From the NCBI GenBank assembly GCA_035442025.1, contig DAORPQ010000021.1, positions 1 through 39,018 on the forward strand: 39,018 bases of DNA, written 5' to 3'. Below are positions 27,722-36,131 of the stretch, in pieces (position 1 is the first letter of the stretch; each line of letters starts with the position of its first letter). The notes under the pieces were generated by a model. That model was given only the letters and a program-made list of their open reading frames with translations. It made no database searches and was not told where the DNA came from. The translations under genes and the position numbers were made by a program. The stretch is from Competibacter_A sp003527885. Its GTDB lineage: Bacteria > Pseudomonadota > Gammaproteobacteria > Competibacterales > Competibacteraceae.

Positions 27722-29041
27722 ATGTTCGCGTACCGTAAGCCCCTGCTGATGACCGCCGTTTCCCTGGCCCTGCTGTCGCAAGCGGCCTTGGCCGCCGAGG
27801 AGCAGTTTTTCCCCATCGTGTCGTACCGGGTCGGACCCTACGGCGCGAACGGCCAATCGTTCTACGGCGGTTTCGTCGATTATCTGAACTACGTCAACCT
27901 CAAGGACGGCGGCGTCAACGGCGTCAAACTGGCCTGGGAAGAATGCGAAACCGAATACAACAACGCCAAGGGCGTGGAGTGTTACGAGCGGTTGAAAGCC
28001 AAGGCCAAGGTTTCGACCGGCCCGCTGCACGTCATGTCCACCGGCATTTCCTACGCGCTGATCGACAAGGCGACCGAGGACAAGCTGCCGCTGACGATGA
28101 TGGGTTACGGCCGCACCGACGCGGTGGACGGCTCGGTGTTCCCCTACGCCTTCCCGCTGGTGACGACCTACCAAATGCAGGCCTCCGCTATCCTCAAGTT
28201 CATCAAGGAAAAGGAAAAAGGTAGTTTGGAAGGCAAGAAAATCGTCTTCCTGTACCACGATTCCGCCTACGGCAAGGAACCCATCGTCGCCTTGCAGGAA
28301 GAGGCCAAGCTCAACAAGTTCAACCTGACGCTGATCCCGGTGGCGCATCCCGGCAACGAGCAAAGCGCGCAGTGGCTGCAAATCCGCCAGGAAAATCCCG
28401 ATTACGTGATTTTCTGGGGCTGGGGGGTGATGAACCAGACCGCGCTCAAGGCCGCGCAAAAGGTCGGTTTCTCCCGCGACAAGATGATTGGCTCGTGGTG
28501 GGCCGGTTCCGAGGAAGACACCGTGCCGGCCGGCGACGCCGCCAAGGGCTATATGTCGGCAACCTGGAACGTCGCCGGAACCGACGTGCCGCTGATCGCC
28601 GACATCAAGAAAGTGGTGTACGGCGCGGGCAAGGGCAACATGCAAGATCAAGCCAAGATCGGCACCATCCTCTACAACCGGGGCGTGTCCGCCGCCGTGC
28701 TGTCGGTCGAGGCGCTGCGCGGGGCGCAGGAGAAATACGGCAAAGGCAAGCCGGTCAACGGCGAGCAGGTGCGCTGGGCGCTGGAAAACCTGAATATCAC
28801 CGACGCCCGCCTGAAGGAAATCGGCGCGACCGACCTGCTGCCGCCGATCAAGACCTCCTGCACCAACCACGAAGGGTCGGGCATGGTGAAAATCCAGCAG
28901 TGGGACGGGGCGAAGTGGACGCCGGTGTCGGGCTGGATCGAGGGTAACAAGGACTTGATCCATCCCTTGTTCAAGGCGTCCGCCCAGCAATACGCCAAGG
29001 AAAAGAGCATCACCCCGCGCGATTGCTCGAAAGAGTCTTAA
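27722..29041 (+). CDS. Periplasmic binding protein of the Liv-type acid importer
   Basis: Solute receptor of the importer, 439 residues. The signal peptide is MFAYRKPLLMTAVSLALLSQ followed by AALA-AEE at the cleavage site. The mature protein is a type I periplasmic-binding fold: FFPIVSYRVGPYGANGQSFY, YNNAKGVECYERLKAK and KIVFLYHDSAYGKEP are typical of Liv-family receptors found with acyl-CoA ligases rather than of LivJ/LivK for amino acids. Its ATG follows GGAGAAG. It is placed after a terminator and before a strong hairpin, which suggests its own level of expression. The ligand is probably a carboxylic acid; that is inferred from the ligases nearby. Confidence 0.88.
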   Translation: MFAYRKPLLMTAVSLALLSQAALAAEEQFFPIVSYRVGPYGANGQSFYGGFVDYLNYVNLKDGGVNGVKLAWEECETEYNNAKGVECYERLKAKAKVSTGPLHVMSTGISYALIDKATEDKLPLTMMGYGRTDAVDGSVFPYAFPLVTTYQMQASAILKFIKEKEKGSLEGKKIVFLYHDSAYGKEPIVALQEEAKLNKFNLTLIPVAHPGNEQSAQWLQIRQENPDYVIFWGWGVMNQTALKAAQKVGFSRDKMIGSWWAGSEEDTVPAGDAAKGYMSATWNVAGTDVPLIADIKKVVYGAGKGNMQDQAKIGTILYNRGVSAAVLSVEALRGAQEKYGKGKPVNGEQVRWALENLNITDARLKEIGATDLLPPIKTSCTNHEGSGMVKIQQWDGAKWTPVSGWIEGNKDLIHPLFKASAQQYAKEKSITPRDCSKES

Positions 29042-29048
29042 CCGTCAC

Positions 29049-29077
29049 AGCGGGGCGTCCACCACCGACGCCCCGCT
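29049..29077 (+). promoter_or_regulatory. Strong hairpin between the binding-protein gene and livF
   Basis: AGCGGGGCGTC (29049-29059) and GACGCCCCGCT (29067-29077) are perfect 11-bp arms around CACCACC. Only TTC follows, so it is not a classic terminator. It probably shields the receptor mRNA from 3' exonucleases and lowers downstream expression. Confidence 0.65.
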
Positions 29078-29095
29078 TTCACCGAGTCCGCGCCC

Positions 29096-29938
29096 ATGAC
29101 CGCAGCGACTGCACCGACCGAGGCCGCGCCGACGGCTGAACGCTATCTGACCATCAACAATATCGAGGTCATTTACGACCATGTGATTCTGGTGTTGAAA
29201 GGCGTCTCGCTCGATGTGCCCAAGGGCAAAATCGTGGCGCTGCTGGGCGCGAACGGCGCGGGCAAAACCACGACACTGAAAGCGATTTCCAACCTGTTGC
29301 GGGCCGAGCGCGGCGATGTCACCAAGGGATCGGTGGAGTTCAAGAATAACCGGGTCGATCAACTCAGCCCGAATGAACTGGTCAAGCGTGGGGTGATCCA
29401 GGTGATGGAGGGGCGGCATTGCTTCGCCCATCTGACCCTGGAGGAAAATCTGCTGACCGGCGCGTATACCCGCTCGATTTCCCGCAGTGGGCTGAGGGAG
29501 GCGCTGGAGAAGGTGTATCACTATTTCCCCCGGCTCAAGACCCGGCGCGGCACCCAAGCGGGCTACACCTCCGGCGGCGAGCAGCAGATGTGCGCCATCG
29601 GCCGGGCGCTGATGGCCAAGCCGGAAATGATCCTGCTCGACGAACCGTCGATGGGTCTCGCTCCGCAGATCGTCGAGGAGATTTTCGGCATCGTGAAGGA
29701 TTTGAATCAGAAGGAAAACGTCAGTTTCCTGCTGGCGGAACAGAATACGCTGATGGCGCTGCGTTACGCCGATTTCGGCTACATCCTGGAAAACGGCCGG
29801 GTGGTGATGGAAGGCGACGCCGAGAACCTGCGCACCAACGAGGACGTGAAGGAGTTTTATCTGGGCCTGTCCTCCTCCGGGCGCAAATCCTTCAAAGACG
29901 TGAAACATTACCGCCGCCGCAAGCGCTGGCTATCCTGA
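29096..29938 (+). CDS. livF: Branched-chain-type ABC transporter ATPase, LivF type
   Basis: Second ATPase of the importer, 280 residues, slightly longer than LivF (about 235) because of an Ala/Thr-rich start and a basic tail KHYRRRKRWLS. Walker A GANGAGKTT, the LivF-type Q-loop region VIQVMEGRHCFAHLTLEENL, signature SGGEQQMCAIGRAL and Walker B MILLDEPSMGLAP are all present. LivG and LivF pair as a heterodimer with the LivHM permeases. Confidence 0.92.
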   Translation: MTAATAPTEAAPTAERYLTINNIEVIYDHVILVLKGVSLDVPKGKIVALLGANGAGKTTTLKAISNLLRAERGDVTKGSVEFKNNRVDQLSPNELVKRGVIQVMEGRHCFAHLTLEENLLTGAYTRSISRSGLREALEKVYHYFPRLKTRRGTQAGYTSGGEQQMCAIGRALMAKPEMILLDEPSMGLAPQIVEEIFGIVKDLNQKENVSFLLAEQNTLMALRYADFGYILENGRVVMEGDAENLRTNEDVKEFYLGLSSSGRKSFKDVKHYRRRKRWLS

Positions 29939-29971
29939 TTTTTCGCAAGCCCACCACCCAAGATCACGCGC

Positions 29972-31207
29972 ATGAATAACTATTACGACGCTCTGGAAAC
30001 CCGCGACCCCGAACAGCGCGAACAGGATTTAATGGCGAAGCTGGGCCGCCAGTTGATCCACGCCAAGGAAAACGCACCGTATTACCGCCGTTTGCTGGCG
30101 GACGTTGACCCCGCGTCCGTGACCAGCCGAGCGGCGCTGGCCGCGCTGCCGCTGACCCGCAAGCGCGACCTGATTGAGCTGCAAAAGCAGAATCCGCCGT
30201 TCGGTGGTTTGAACACGCTGCCCGCCGGCAAAGCGTTGCGGGTGTTTGCCTCGCCGGGGCCGATTTACGAGTTGCAAGGCGCGGAGGCGGACCCGTGGCG
30301 GATGGCTCGCGTGTTGTACGCCGCCGGATTCCGGGCGGGCGATTTGGCGCATAACTGCTTTGCCTATCACTTCACCCCTGGCGCGTACATCTTCGAGGAA
30401 GGGGCGCGTGCGCTGGGCTGCGCGGTATTTCCCGGCGGCACCGGCCAGACCGAGCAGCAGGTTCAGGCGATGGTCGATTTGCGGCCAAACGGTTATATCG
30501 GCACGCCGTCGTTTCTTAAGATCATTCTCGATAAAGCCGATGAATTGAAGGCCGATATTTCTTCCCTGCGCAAGGCTGCCGTGTCCGGTGAAGCGGTGCA
30601 TCCGGCGGTGCGGCAAGCGTTGCGGGAACGCGGCATGACCATCCGCCAGAGTTACGCCACGGCAGACCTCGGCGCGATTGCCTACGAAAGCGAGGCCGAG
30701 GAGGGCTTGATCGTCGAGGAAGACGCCTTGCTGGAAATCGTCCGGCCTGGTACTGGCGATCCGGTGGCGGTGGGTGAAGTCGGTGAAATCGTAGTCACGA
30801 CATTCAATCCGACCTATCCGCTGATTCGTTTCGCCACTGGCGATCTGTCGGCGATTCTGGCCGGGACTTCACCTTGTGGCCGGACAAATGTTCGGATCAA
30901 GGGCTGGATGGGTCGGGCGGATCAAACGACCAAGGTTAAGGGGATGTTCGTGCATCCTGAGCAGATCGCGGACATCGCTCGTCATCATCCCGAACTGCAA
31001 CGGCTGCGGCTGGTGGTGGACAATCCCGATGGGCAGGATGTGATGGTGCTGCACTGTGAAACGGCCTCGGCGGGTGAGGCATTGGCGCAGGCGGTCATTG
31101 CCAGTATTCGGGAGGTGACTAAATTGCGCGGTGAAGTGGTTTTTTGTGCGCCGGGATCATTGGCGAATGATGGGAGGGTGATTGAGGATCGGCGGACGTA
31201 TTCTTAA
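29972..31207 (+). CDS. PaaK-like (phenylacetate-CoA ligase family) protein with altered P-loop
   Basis: A 411-residue member of the phenylacetate-CoA ligase branch of adenylate-forming enzymes. The family frame is clear: N-terminal LIHAKENAPYYRRLL, AVFPGGTGQTEQQVQAMVDL, YIGTPSFLKIIL, then VGEIVVTTFNPTYPLIRFATGDLS and the C-terminal RADQTTKVKGMFVHPEQI, each typical of PaaK. The ATP-binding loop, SSGTTGxP in PaaK, reads FASPGPIYE here and lacks the Ser/Thr-Gly run. The protein may therefore be a poor ligase, use another mode of catalysis, or have a non-catalytic role. It is in the same operon as the importer. Confidence 0.85.
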   Translation: MNNYYDALETRDPEQREQDLMAKLGRQLIHAKENAPYYRRLLADVDPASVTSRAALAALPLTRKRDLIELQKQNPPFGGLNTLPAGKALRVFASPGPIYELQGAEADPWRMARVLYAAGFRAGDLAHNCFAYHFTPGAYIFEEGARALGCAVFPGGTGQTEQQVQAMVDLRPNGYIGTPSFLKIILDKADELKADISSLRKAAVSGEAVHPAVRQALRERGMTIRQSYATADLGAIAYESEAEEGLIVEEDALLEIVRPGTGDPVAVGEVGEIVVTTFNPTYPLIRFATGDLSAILAGTSPCGRTNVRIKGWMGRADQTTKVKGMFVHPEQIADIARHHPELQRLRLVVDNPDGQDVMVLHCETASAGEALAQAVIASIREVTKLRGEVVFCAPGSLANDGRVIEDRRTYS

Positions 31208-31227
31208 ATTGTTGAGGATATAGAAAA

Positions 31228-32403
31228 GTGCCTAAGGGAAATCGAACTGGGCTTTTTGTAAGTTCTACTTGCTATGATCTGGCGCAGATTCGCGCTGATA
31301 TCCGTGATTTTGCAGATTCTTGGGGTATTGAACCAATAATGTCGGAATTTGATTCATTCCCGACAAGTCCTTATGAAAATAATATAAATAACTGTCTGGA
31401 AGCAGTTAGAAATCGTGCCGATATTTTTTTGCTTGTTGTCGGGGGTAGATATGGGTCAATACATGATTCTGGAAAATCAATTACAAATATGGAATTCAAT
31501 GAAGCTTGCGCTAAAGGAATTCCAAAATATGTTTTTGTAAAAGATGAAATTATTAATTTGTTACCGATTTGGAAAGATAATCCAGACGCTGATTATAAAT
31601 CATGTGTCGATACACCAAAACTATTTGAGTTTATCTCGCATTTGAAAGATTCAGGTGAAACTTGGGCTTACAAATTCTCTACAGCTCAAGATATTATTAA
31701 TACACTTCGTATACAACTTAATTACTTGTTCTCAGATTGCCTAGATTTACGAAGGCGACTCAATCAAAATAAAGTAGATTTAACAGGATTAAAGTCAAAA
31801 TCTTTACGCTTAGTTATTGAAAAAACAATAGGTTGGGAATATTTATTATTTGCTCAATTACTGAAAGATAATATTGATTTACATTTTCAGAAAAAATTAG
31901 ATGTAGAGCTAGGAATTAGTTTTGGAGAACCAATTATTCTTAATGAAGTTAAAGAAATAGTAGAGTGGGTTCAAACAAAACTTGCTTGGATAGCAAATAT
32001 AGTTCGTCAAATGACAGCCGCAATTAACTCTGGAGCTATTAAAGCCATTGGAAAATTTGGCGAACCATCAGATATTCCTAGAATAATTCATTTAACGAAA
32101 AGAATTGGAGACGGCTATAGTCAGTTATTAGAATGGAAGTTGCGATTTTTAAGGGTAGATATTGACAATAAATTTAAAAGATTGATCGAGTTATTATCCG
32201 AATTTGCTTCAAACTCTATTAAGGAAGTTGAAATTTTTTCAAACAATCTTTATGGCCAGATAGAAACCTTGATTGCGAATAGAGAAAATTATAGAGGAAC
32301 TACCGTTGAACTTACATTAACGTTAACTGCCCCGAATTCAGAGGAGTTAGATAAAGAAATAGAAAGGATTAAACAACTTTACATTTATAATCTAAAGAAT
32401 TAA
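31228..32403 (+). CDS. DUF4062-domain protein, AT-rich and probably acquired
   Basis: A 391-residue protein. The N-terminal 110 residues are a DUF4062 domain: GLFVSSTCYDLAQIRADIRD, then NCLEAVRNRADIFLLVVGGRYG and SITNMEFNEACAKGIPKYVF. The rest is mostly helical with no motif I recognise. DUF4062 is found at the N-terminus of NTP-binding STAND-type and other signalling proteins, some of them in phage-defence neighbourhoods; this one has no NTPase domain. The start is GTG 31228 behind GAGG. By eye its G+C is about one third, while its neighbours are above 60 percent, and codons end in A/T. It separates two genes of a catabolic cluster with which it has no evident link, so horizontal transfer is likely. 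Confidence 0.8.
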   Translation: MPKGNRTGLFVSSTCYDLAQIRADIRDFADSWGIEPIMSEFDSFPTSPYENNINNCLEAVRNRADIFLLVVGGRYGSIHDSGKSITNMEFNEACAKGIPKYVFVKDEIINLLPIWKDNPDADYKSCVDTPKLFEFISHLKDSGETWAYKFSTAQDIINTLRIQLNYLFSDCLDLRRRLNQNKVDLTGLKSKSLRLVIEKTIGWEYLLFAQLLKDNIDLHFQKKLDVELGISFGEPIILNEVKEIVEWVQTKLAWIANIVRQMTAAINSGAIKAIGKFGEPSDIPRIIHLTKRIGDGYSQLLEWKLRFLRVDIDNKFKRLIELLSEFASNSIKEVEIFSNNLYGQIETLIANRENYRGTTVELTLTLTAPNSEELDKEIERIKQLYIYNLKN

Positions 32404-32441
32404 TAACTATAACAAATCACTTCTAGCTAGAGAGAATAACA

Positions 32442-33581
32442 ATGGGACCACTACACGGCATTAAAGTCGTCGAATTCGCCGGATTAGGACCGGTGCCTTT
32501 CTGCGGAATGCTATTTTCCGACCTAGGCGCAGAAGTCGTCCAAATCAACCGCGAAACCAGCACCACCGACTCCAACCTGTTCGCCGCCAACAAAAACATC
32601 CCCAACCGGGGACGGCAACTGATCGCGCTCGACATCCGTTCGCCGGAAGGCCGCGAAAACGCCCTGCGGCTGGTCGATCAAGCCGATGTGCTGATCGAAG
32701 GCTTCCGGCCCGGCGTGATGGAACGGCTCGGTCTGGGGCCGGAAGTCTGTAACGCCCGCAACCCGCGCCTGATCTACGGCCGGATGACCGGCTGGGGTCA
32801 GAACGGTACGCTGGCCCAGACCGCCGGACACGACATCAACTATCTGGCGATTTCCGGCGCACTGCACGCCATCGGTCGCGCCGAGGGTGGGCCGACGCCG
32901 CCTTTGAACCTGATCGCCGATTACGGCGGCGGCGCGATGCTGCTGGCGGTCGGGATTCTGGCGGCGCTGGTGGAGGCGAAAAACTCCGGCCAGGGCCAAG
33001 TGGTCGATGCCGCGATGACCGACGGTTCCGCCCTGCTGATGGCGGCGATTTACAGCCTGAAAGCGATGGGCCAATGGGTTGATCAGCGCGAGAGTAATTT
33101 TCTCGACGGCGGCGCGCATTTTTACGATACCTATCAATGCGCTGATGGCAAATGGCTGGCGGTCGGGCCGATTGAACCGCATTTCTATCAGTTGTTGCTG
33201 CAAGGCTGTGGCGTGGTCGATCCCGATCCCCGGCAGCAATGGCGGGGGAAATCCTGGCCCGCGATGAAGGAACAGCTACGGGCGGCGTTTCGCACCAAAA
33301 CGCGGGACGAATGGTGCGCTCAACTGGAGATTAGCGATGCCTGCGTGACCCCAGTGCTGAGTCTGGAGGAAGCGCCCGGCCACCATCACAATCAATCGCG
33401 GCAAACTTTTGTCGAAGTGGACGGCTTGGTGCAACCGGCTCCCGCGCCGCGCTTTAGCCGCACGCCGGCAGCGATTCAAAGCGCCCCGGCCACCTCGGTG
33501 CAAGCGGGTGAGGACTGGCTGGCCGATTGGGGTTTTTCCGCCGACGAGATTGGCCGCTTCAAGGCGGCCAGCGCGATTTGA
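32442..33581 (+). CDS. mcr: Alpha-methylacyl-CoA racemase (CaiB/BaiF family)
   Basis: Interconverts (2R)- and (2S)-2-methylacyl-CoA so that the S form can enter beta-oxidation. The product is 379 residues. The AMACR/Mcr signature GHDINYLAISGALHAIGR contains His130, and LNLIADYGGG contains Asp160; the 30-residue spacing equals that of the catalytic pair in the Mycobacterium tuberculosis racemase (His126/Asp156). This separates it from CaiB-type CoA transferases, which use an Asp nucleophile. It begins at ATG 32442 behind AGAGAG, directly after the AT-rich DUF4062 gene. Confidence 0.9.
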   Translation: MGPLHGIKVVEFAGLGPVPFCGMLFSDLGAEVVQINRETSTTDSNLFAANKNIPNRGRQLIALDIRSPEGRENALRLVDQADVLIEGFRPGVMERLGLGPEVCNARNPRLIYGRMTGWGQNGTLAQTAGHDINYLAISGALHAIGRAEGGPTPPLNLIADYGGGAMLLAVGILAALVEAKNSGQGQVVDAAMTDGSALLMAAIYSLKAMGQWVDQRESNFLDGGAHFYDTYQCADGKWLAVGPIEPHFYQLLLQGCGVVDPDPRQQWRGKSWPAMKEQLRAAFRTKTRDEWCAQLEISDACVTPVLSLEEAPGHHHNQSRQTFVEVDGLVQPAPAPRFSRTPAAIQSAPATSVQAGEDWLADWGFSADEIGRFKAASAI

Positions 33582-33623
33582 CCGACGCACTCGGTCCCAC
33601 AGACCACGAGAGGAAACCTCGCC

Positions 33624-34058
33624 ATGCCGTTTAAACCCGCCAATCCTGATTTCGCTGCGGTCGTGCGCGGCAGTTTCGCCACCCAAGGCTTGATGCAGTT
33701 GATCGGCGCGACCTTGGAGCGGGTCGAACCGGGCGAGGTGGATATCGCGCTGCCTTTCCGCGACGACCTCACCCAGCAACATGCGTTTCTGCATGGGGCG
33801 GTGACGACCGCCATCGCCGACAGCGCGGCAGGCTACGCGGCGCTGTCGCTGATGCCGGCGGGCAGTGAAGTCCTTAGCGTCGAATTCAAAATCAACCTGT
33901 TGCGGCCCGCCACCGGCCTCCGTTTCCTCGCCGAAGGGCGTGTGGTCAAAGCCGGCAAAACCATCACCGTGTCGAGCGCCAATGTGTTTGCGTATAGCGA
34001 TGACAAGCCGGTCCACATCGCGACGCTGCTCGCCACCATGATTTCGCAAAAGGGGTGA
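33624..34058 (+). CDS. PaaI-type hotdog thioesterase
   Basis: Hydrolyses acyl-CoA thioesters and probably frees CoA from stalled intermediates of this pathway. The product is 144 residues, one hotdog domain. LHGAVTTAIADSAAGYAAL is the family's central helix with the HGG-like motif (here HGA) and catalytic Asp. VLSVEFKINLLRPATG is the next strand pair. It follows mcr by 42 bases behind GAGAGGAAA. It is the intact relative of the broken thioesterase at 5299-5542. Confidence 0.88.
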   Translation: MPFKPANPDFAAVVRGSFATQGLMQLIGATLERVEPGEVDIALPFRDDLTQQHAFLHGAVTTAIADSAAGYAALSLMPAGSEVLSVEFKINLLRPATGLRFLAEGRVVKAGKTITVSSANVFAYSDDKPVHIATLLATMISQKG

Positions 34059-34135
34059 GGCTCCGATCCGCAATAACCGGCAGAGTTCGAAACAAACCCT
34101 CCCGAATTCAGATAATAACTCACCGAGGAGTCTGT

Positions 34136-34915
34136 ATGACCGCGCAATACGAAGACATTCTGTATGAGATCAAAGAGGGCGTCGCCACCATCACCATCAA
34201 CCGCCCCGACAAATACAACGCCTTTCGCGCCCAAACCTGCGAGGAGATGATCGACGCCTTCCTGAAAGCGGGCTGGAATAAGAAAGTCGGCGTCATCGTC
34301 CTCACCGGCGCGGGAACCAAGGCGTTTTGCACCGGCGGCGACCAGTCGGCGCACGCCGGACACTACGACGGCCGGGGCGTGATCGGCCTGCCGCTGGAAG
34401 AACTGCAAAGCGTGATCCGCGACGTACCCAAGCCGGTGATCGCCAAGGTGCGCGGTTACGCCATCGGCGGCGGTCACGTTCTCGCACTGCTGTGCGATCT
34501 GACGCTCGCCGCCGAATCGGCCAAGTTCGGCCAAGTCGGTCCCAAGGTCGGTTCGGTCGATCCCGGATTCGGCACCGCTTACATGGCGCGGGTGATCGGC
34601 GAGAAGAAAGCGCGGGAAGTCTGGTATCTGTGCCGTCAGTACAGCGGCGCGGAAGCGGTGCAGATGGGTTTGGCGAACAAAGTGGTGCCGGATGATCAAC
34701 TAGATGCCGAAGTGGATCGCTGGTGCGCGGAAATTCTCGAAAAAAGCCCGACCGCGCTGGAGCTGGCCAAGCGTTCCTTCAACGCCGACACCGCCCACAT
34801 CGCCGGCATTTCCTCGCTGGGATTGAAAGCGGTCAGCCTGTTCTACGGCACCGAGGAATCGCAGGAAGGCGTGCGGGCGTTTCAGGAAAAGCGCAAGCCA
34901 AAATTTCGGGAGTGA
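34136..34915 (+). CDS. badI: 2-ketocyclohexanecarboxyl-CoA hydrolase (BadI-like)
   Basis: Crotonase-fold hydrolase that opens the ring of 2-ketocyclohexanecarboxyl-CoA to pimelyl-CoA. The start is ATG 34136 (MTAQYEDILYEI) behind GAGGAG; the open frame further upstream overlaps the thioesterase end. The product is 259 residues, as in Rhodopseudomonas BadI. Many blocks agree with BadI as I recall it: INRPDKYNAFRAQTCEE, AFCTGGDQSAH, YDGRGVIGLPLEEL, IRDVPKPVIAKVRGYAIGGG (20 residues), FGQVGPKVGSVDPGFGTAY and the C-terminal EGVRAFQEKRKPKFRE. MenB-type naphthoate synthases are the nearest alternative but lack several of these. Confidence 0.85.
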   Translation: MTAQYEDILYEIKEGVATITINRPDKYNAFRAQTCEEMIDAFLKAGWNKKVGVIVLTGAGTKAFCTGGDQSAHAGHYDGRGVIGLPLEELQSVIRDVPKPVIAKVRGYAIGGGHVLALLCDLTLAAESAKFGQVGPKVGSVDPGFGTAYMARVIGEKKAREVWYLCRQYSGAEAVQMGLANKVVPDDQLDAEVDRWCAEILEKSPTALELAKRSFNADTAHIAGISSLGLKAVSLFYGTEESQEGVRAFQEKRKPKFRE

Positions 34916-34927
34916 AGCTTTTGCCGT

Positions 34928-34961
34928 CACCCCTCTTCCGGCGGCGGGAGAGGGGTGTTTA
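34928..34961. terminator. Bidirectional terminator between badI and the acyl-CoA dehydrogenase gene
   Basis: CACCCCTCT (34928-34936) and AGAGGGGTG (34949-34957) are perfect 9-bp arms, with CCG/CGG pairing in the loop, followed by TTTATT on the plus strand. It sits between two convergent genes and can stop both transcripts, better on the plus strand. Confidence 0.8.
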
Positions 34962-34970
34962 TTCTCGATG

Positions 34971-36104
34971 CTACGAGATAATTGATCGACCGATCACCAG
35001 TCGCTGAATGTCGGACGCGCCCTCGTAGATTTGGGTGACGCGGACATCCCGATAGAAGCGTTCCACCGGAAAATCGGCGCAGTAGCCGTAGCCGCCGTGA
35101 ATCTGGATGGCGTCCGAGCACACCCGCTCCGCGATCTCGGAGGCGAACAGCTTCGCCATCGACGCTTCTTTCAAACAGGGTTGGCCGGCGTCCCGCAAAC
35201 TGGCGGCGTGCCACACCAATTGCCGGGCGGCTTCGATTCGGGTCGCCATATCGGCCAAGCGGAACAGCACCGCTTGATGCTGGACGATGGGCACGCCAAA
35301 GGTTTCGCGCTCTTTAGCGTAACTCACCGCCGCTTCCAGCGCCGCCCGCGCCATGCCGACGGCTTGCGCCGCAATGCCGATCCGGCCCGCTTCCAGGTTG
35401 GATAAGGCGATCTTGTAGCCTTCGCCTTCCCGGCCGACGAGATTCTCGGCCGGTATCCGGCAATTCTCAAAAAGAATCTGGGCGGTATCCGAGGCGTGTT
35501 GCCCCATCTTCTCTTCCAAACGGGCGACGATATAACCGGGCGCAGCGGTGGGGACGAGAAAACAAGAAATGCCTTTTTTACCCGCGGTTTTATCGGTCAC
35601 GGCGAAAACCAGCGCCACATCGCCTTCCTTGCCGGTGGTGATGAACTGCTTGACGCCGTTGAGCACCCACTTATCGCCCTCCCGCCGCGCCGTGGTGCGG
35701 ATGGTGGCGGCGTCGGAACCGGTGTGCGGCTCGGTCAAACAAAAACAGCCCAGCCACTCGCCGCTGGCCAACTTCGGGAGATAGCGCGCCTTCTGCTCTT
35801 CGCTGCCGTATTTCAGAGTGATCCCGCAAGCCAGCGAGTTTTGCACCGAAACAATGGTGGACGTCGCACCGTGGCCGGCGGCAATTTCTTCGATAGCCAG
35901 CGCCAGCGACACGTAATCCATCCCCGCGCCGCCCCACTGTTCCGGCACGGTGATGCCCATCGCGCCCAATTCGCCCAGCTCGGCCAGCGCTTCACGGGGG
36001 AAGGTGTGGTTGCGCTCCCACTCCGCCGCATTCGGGGCGAGCCGCTCTCGGGCGAACTGGCGCAAGGTGTCGCGGATCATTTCCTGCTCTTGGGTGAGGA
36101 TCAT
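34971..36104 (-). CDS. Acyl-CoA dehydrogenase, short/branched-chain type
   Basis: FAD enzyme that introduces an alpha-beta double bond in an acyl-CoA. The product is 377 residues. CFCLTEPHTGSDAATIRTTA and WVLNGVKQFITTG are the FAD/substrate signature regions. The catalytic Glu is at 361 in QIYEGASDIQRLVIGR, the position used by medium/short-chain types, so it differs from LiuA. The substrate could be 2-methylbutyryl-CoA, isobutyryl-CoA or cyclohexanecarboxyl-CoA. The co-directional HSD10-type gene upstream and the nearby methylacyl-CoA racemase favour a 2-methyl-branched substrate. Confidence 0.9.
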   Translation of the reverse strand: MILTQEQEMIRDTLRQFARERLAPNAAEWERNHTFPREALAELGELGAMGITVPEQWGGAGMDYVSLALAIEEIAAGHGATSTIVSVQNSLACGITLKYGSEEQKARYLPKLASGEWLGCFCLTEPHTGSDAATIRTTARREGDKWVLNGVKQFITTGKEGDVALVFAVTDKTAGKKGISCFLVPTAAPGYIVARLEEKMGQHASDTAQILFENCRIPAENLVGREGEGYKIALSNLEAGRIGIAAQAVGMARAALEAAVSYAKERETFGVPIVQHQAVLFRLADMATRIEAARQLVWHAASLRDAGQPCLKEASMAKLFASEIAERVCSDAIQIHGGYGYCADFPVERFYRDVRVTQIYEGASDIQRLVIGRSIIS

Positions 36105-36131
36105 CGCCGGGTCCTGTAAGGCAGTCGGGAG

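Noticed and set aside
25636..27816. Leftward 726-codon frame opposite the liv genes
   Set aside because: Shadow of the permease genes on the other strand; extremely Gln/Arg/Asp-rich and without any domain.
31208..32441. Insertion sequence around the DUF4062 gene
   Set aside because: No transposase, terminal inverted repeats or target-site duplication could be found by eye on either side.
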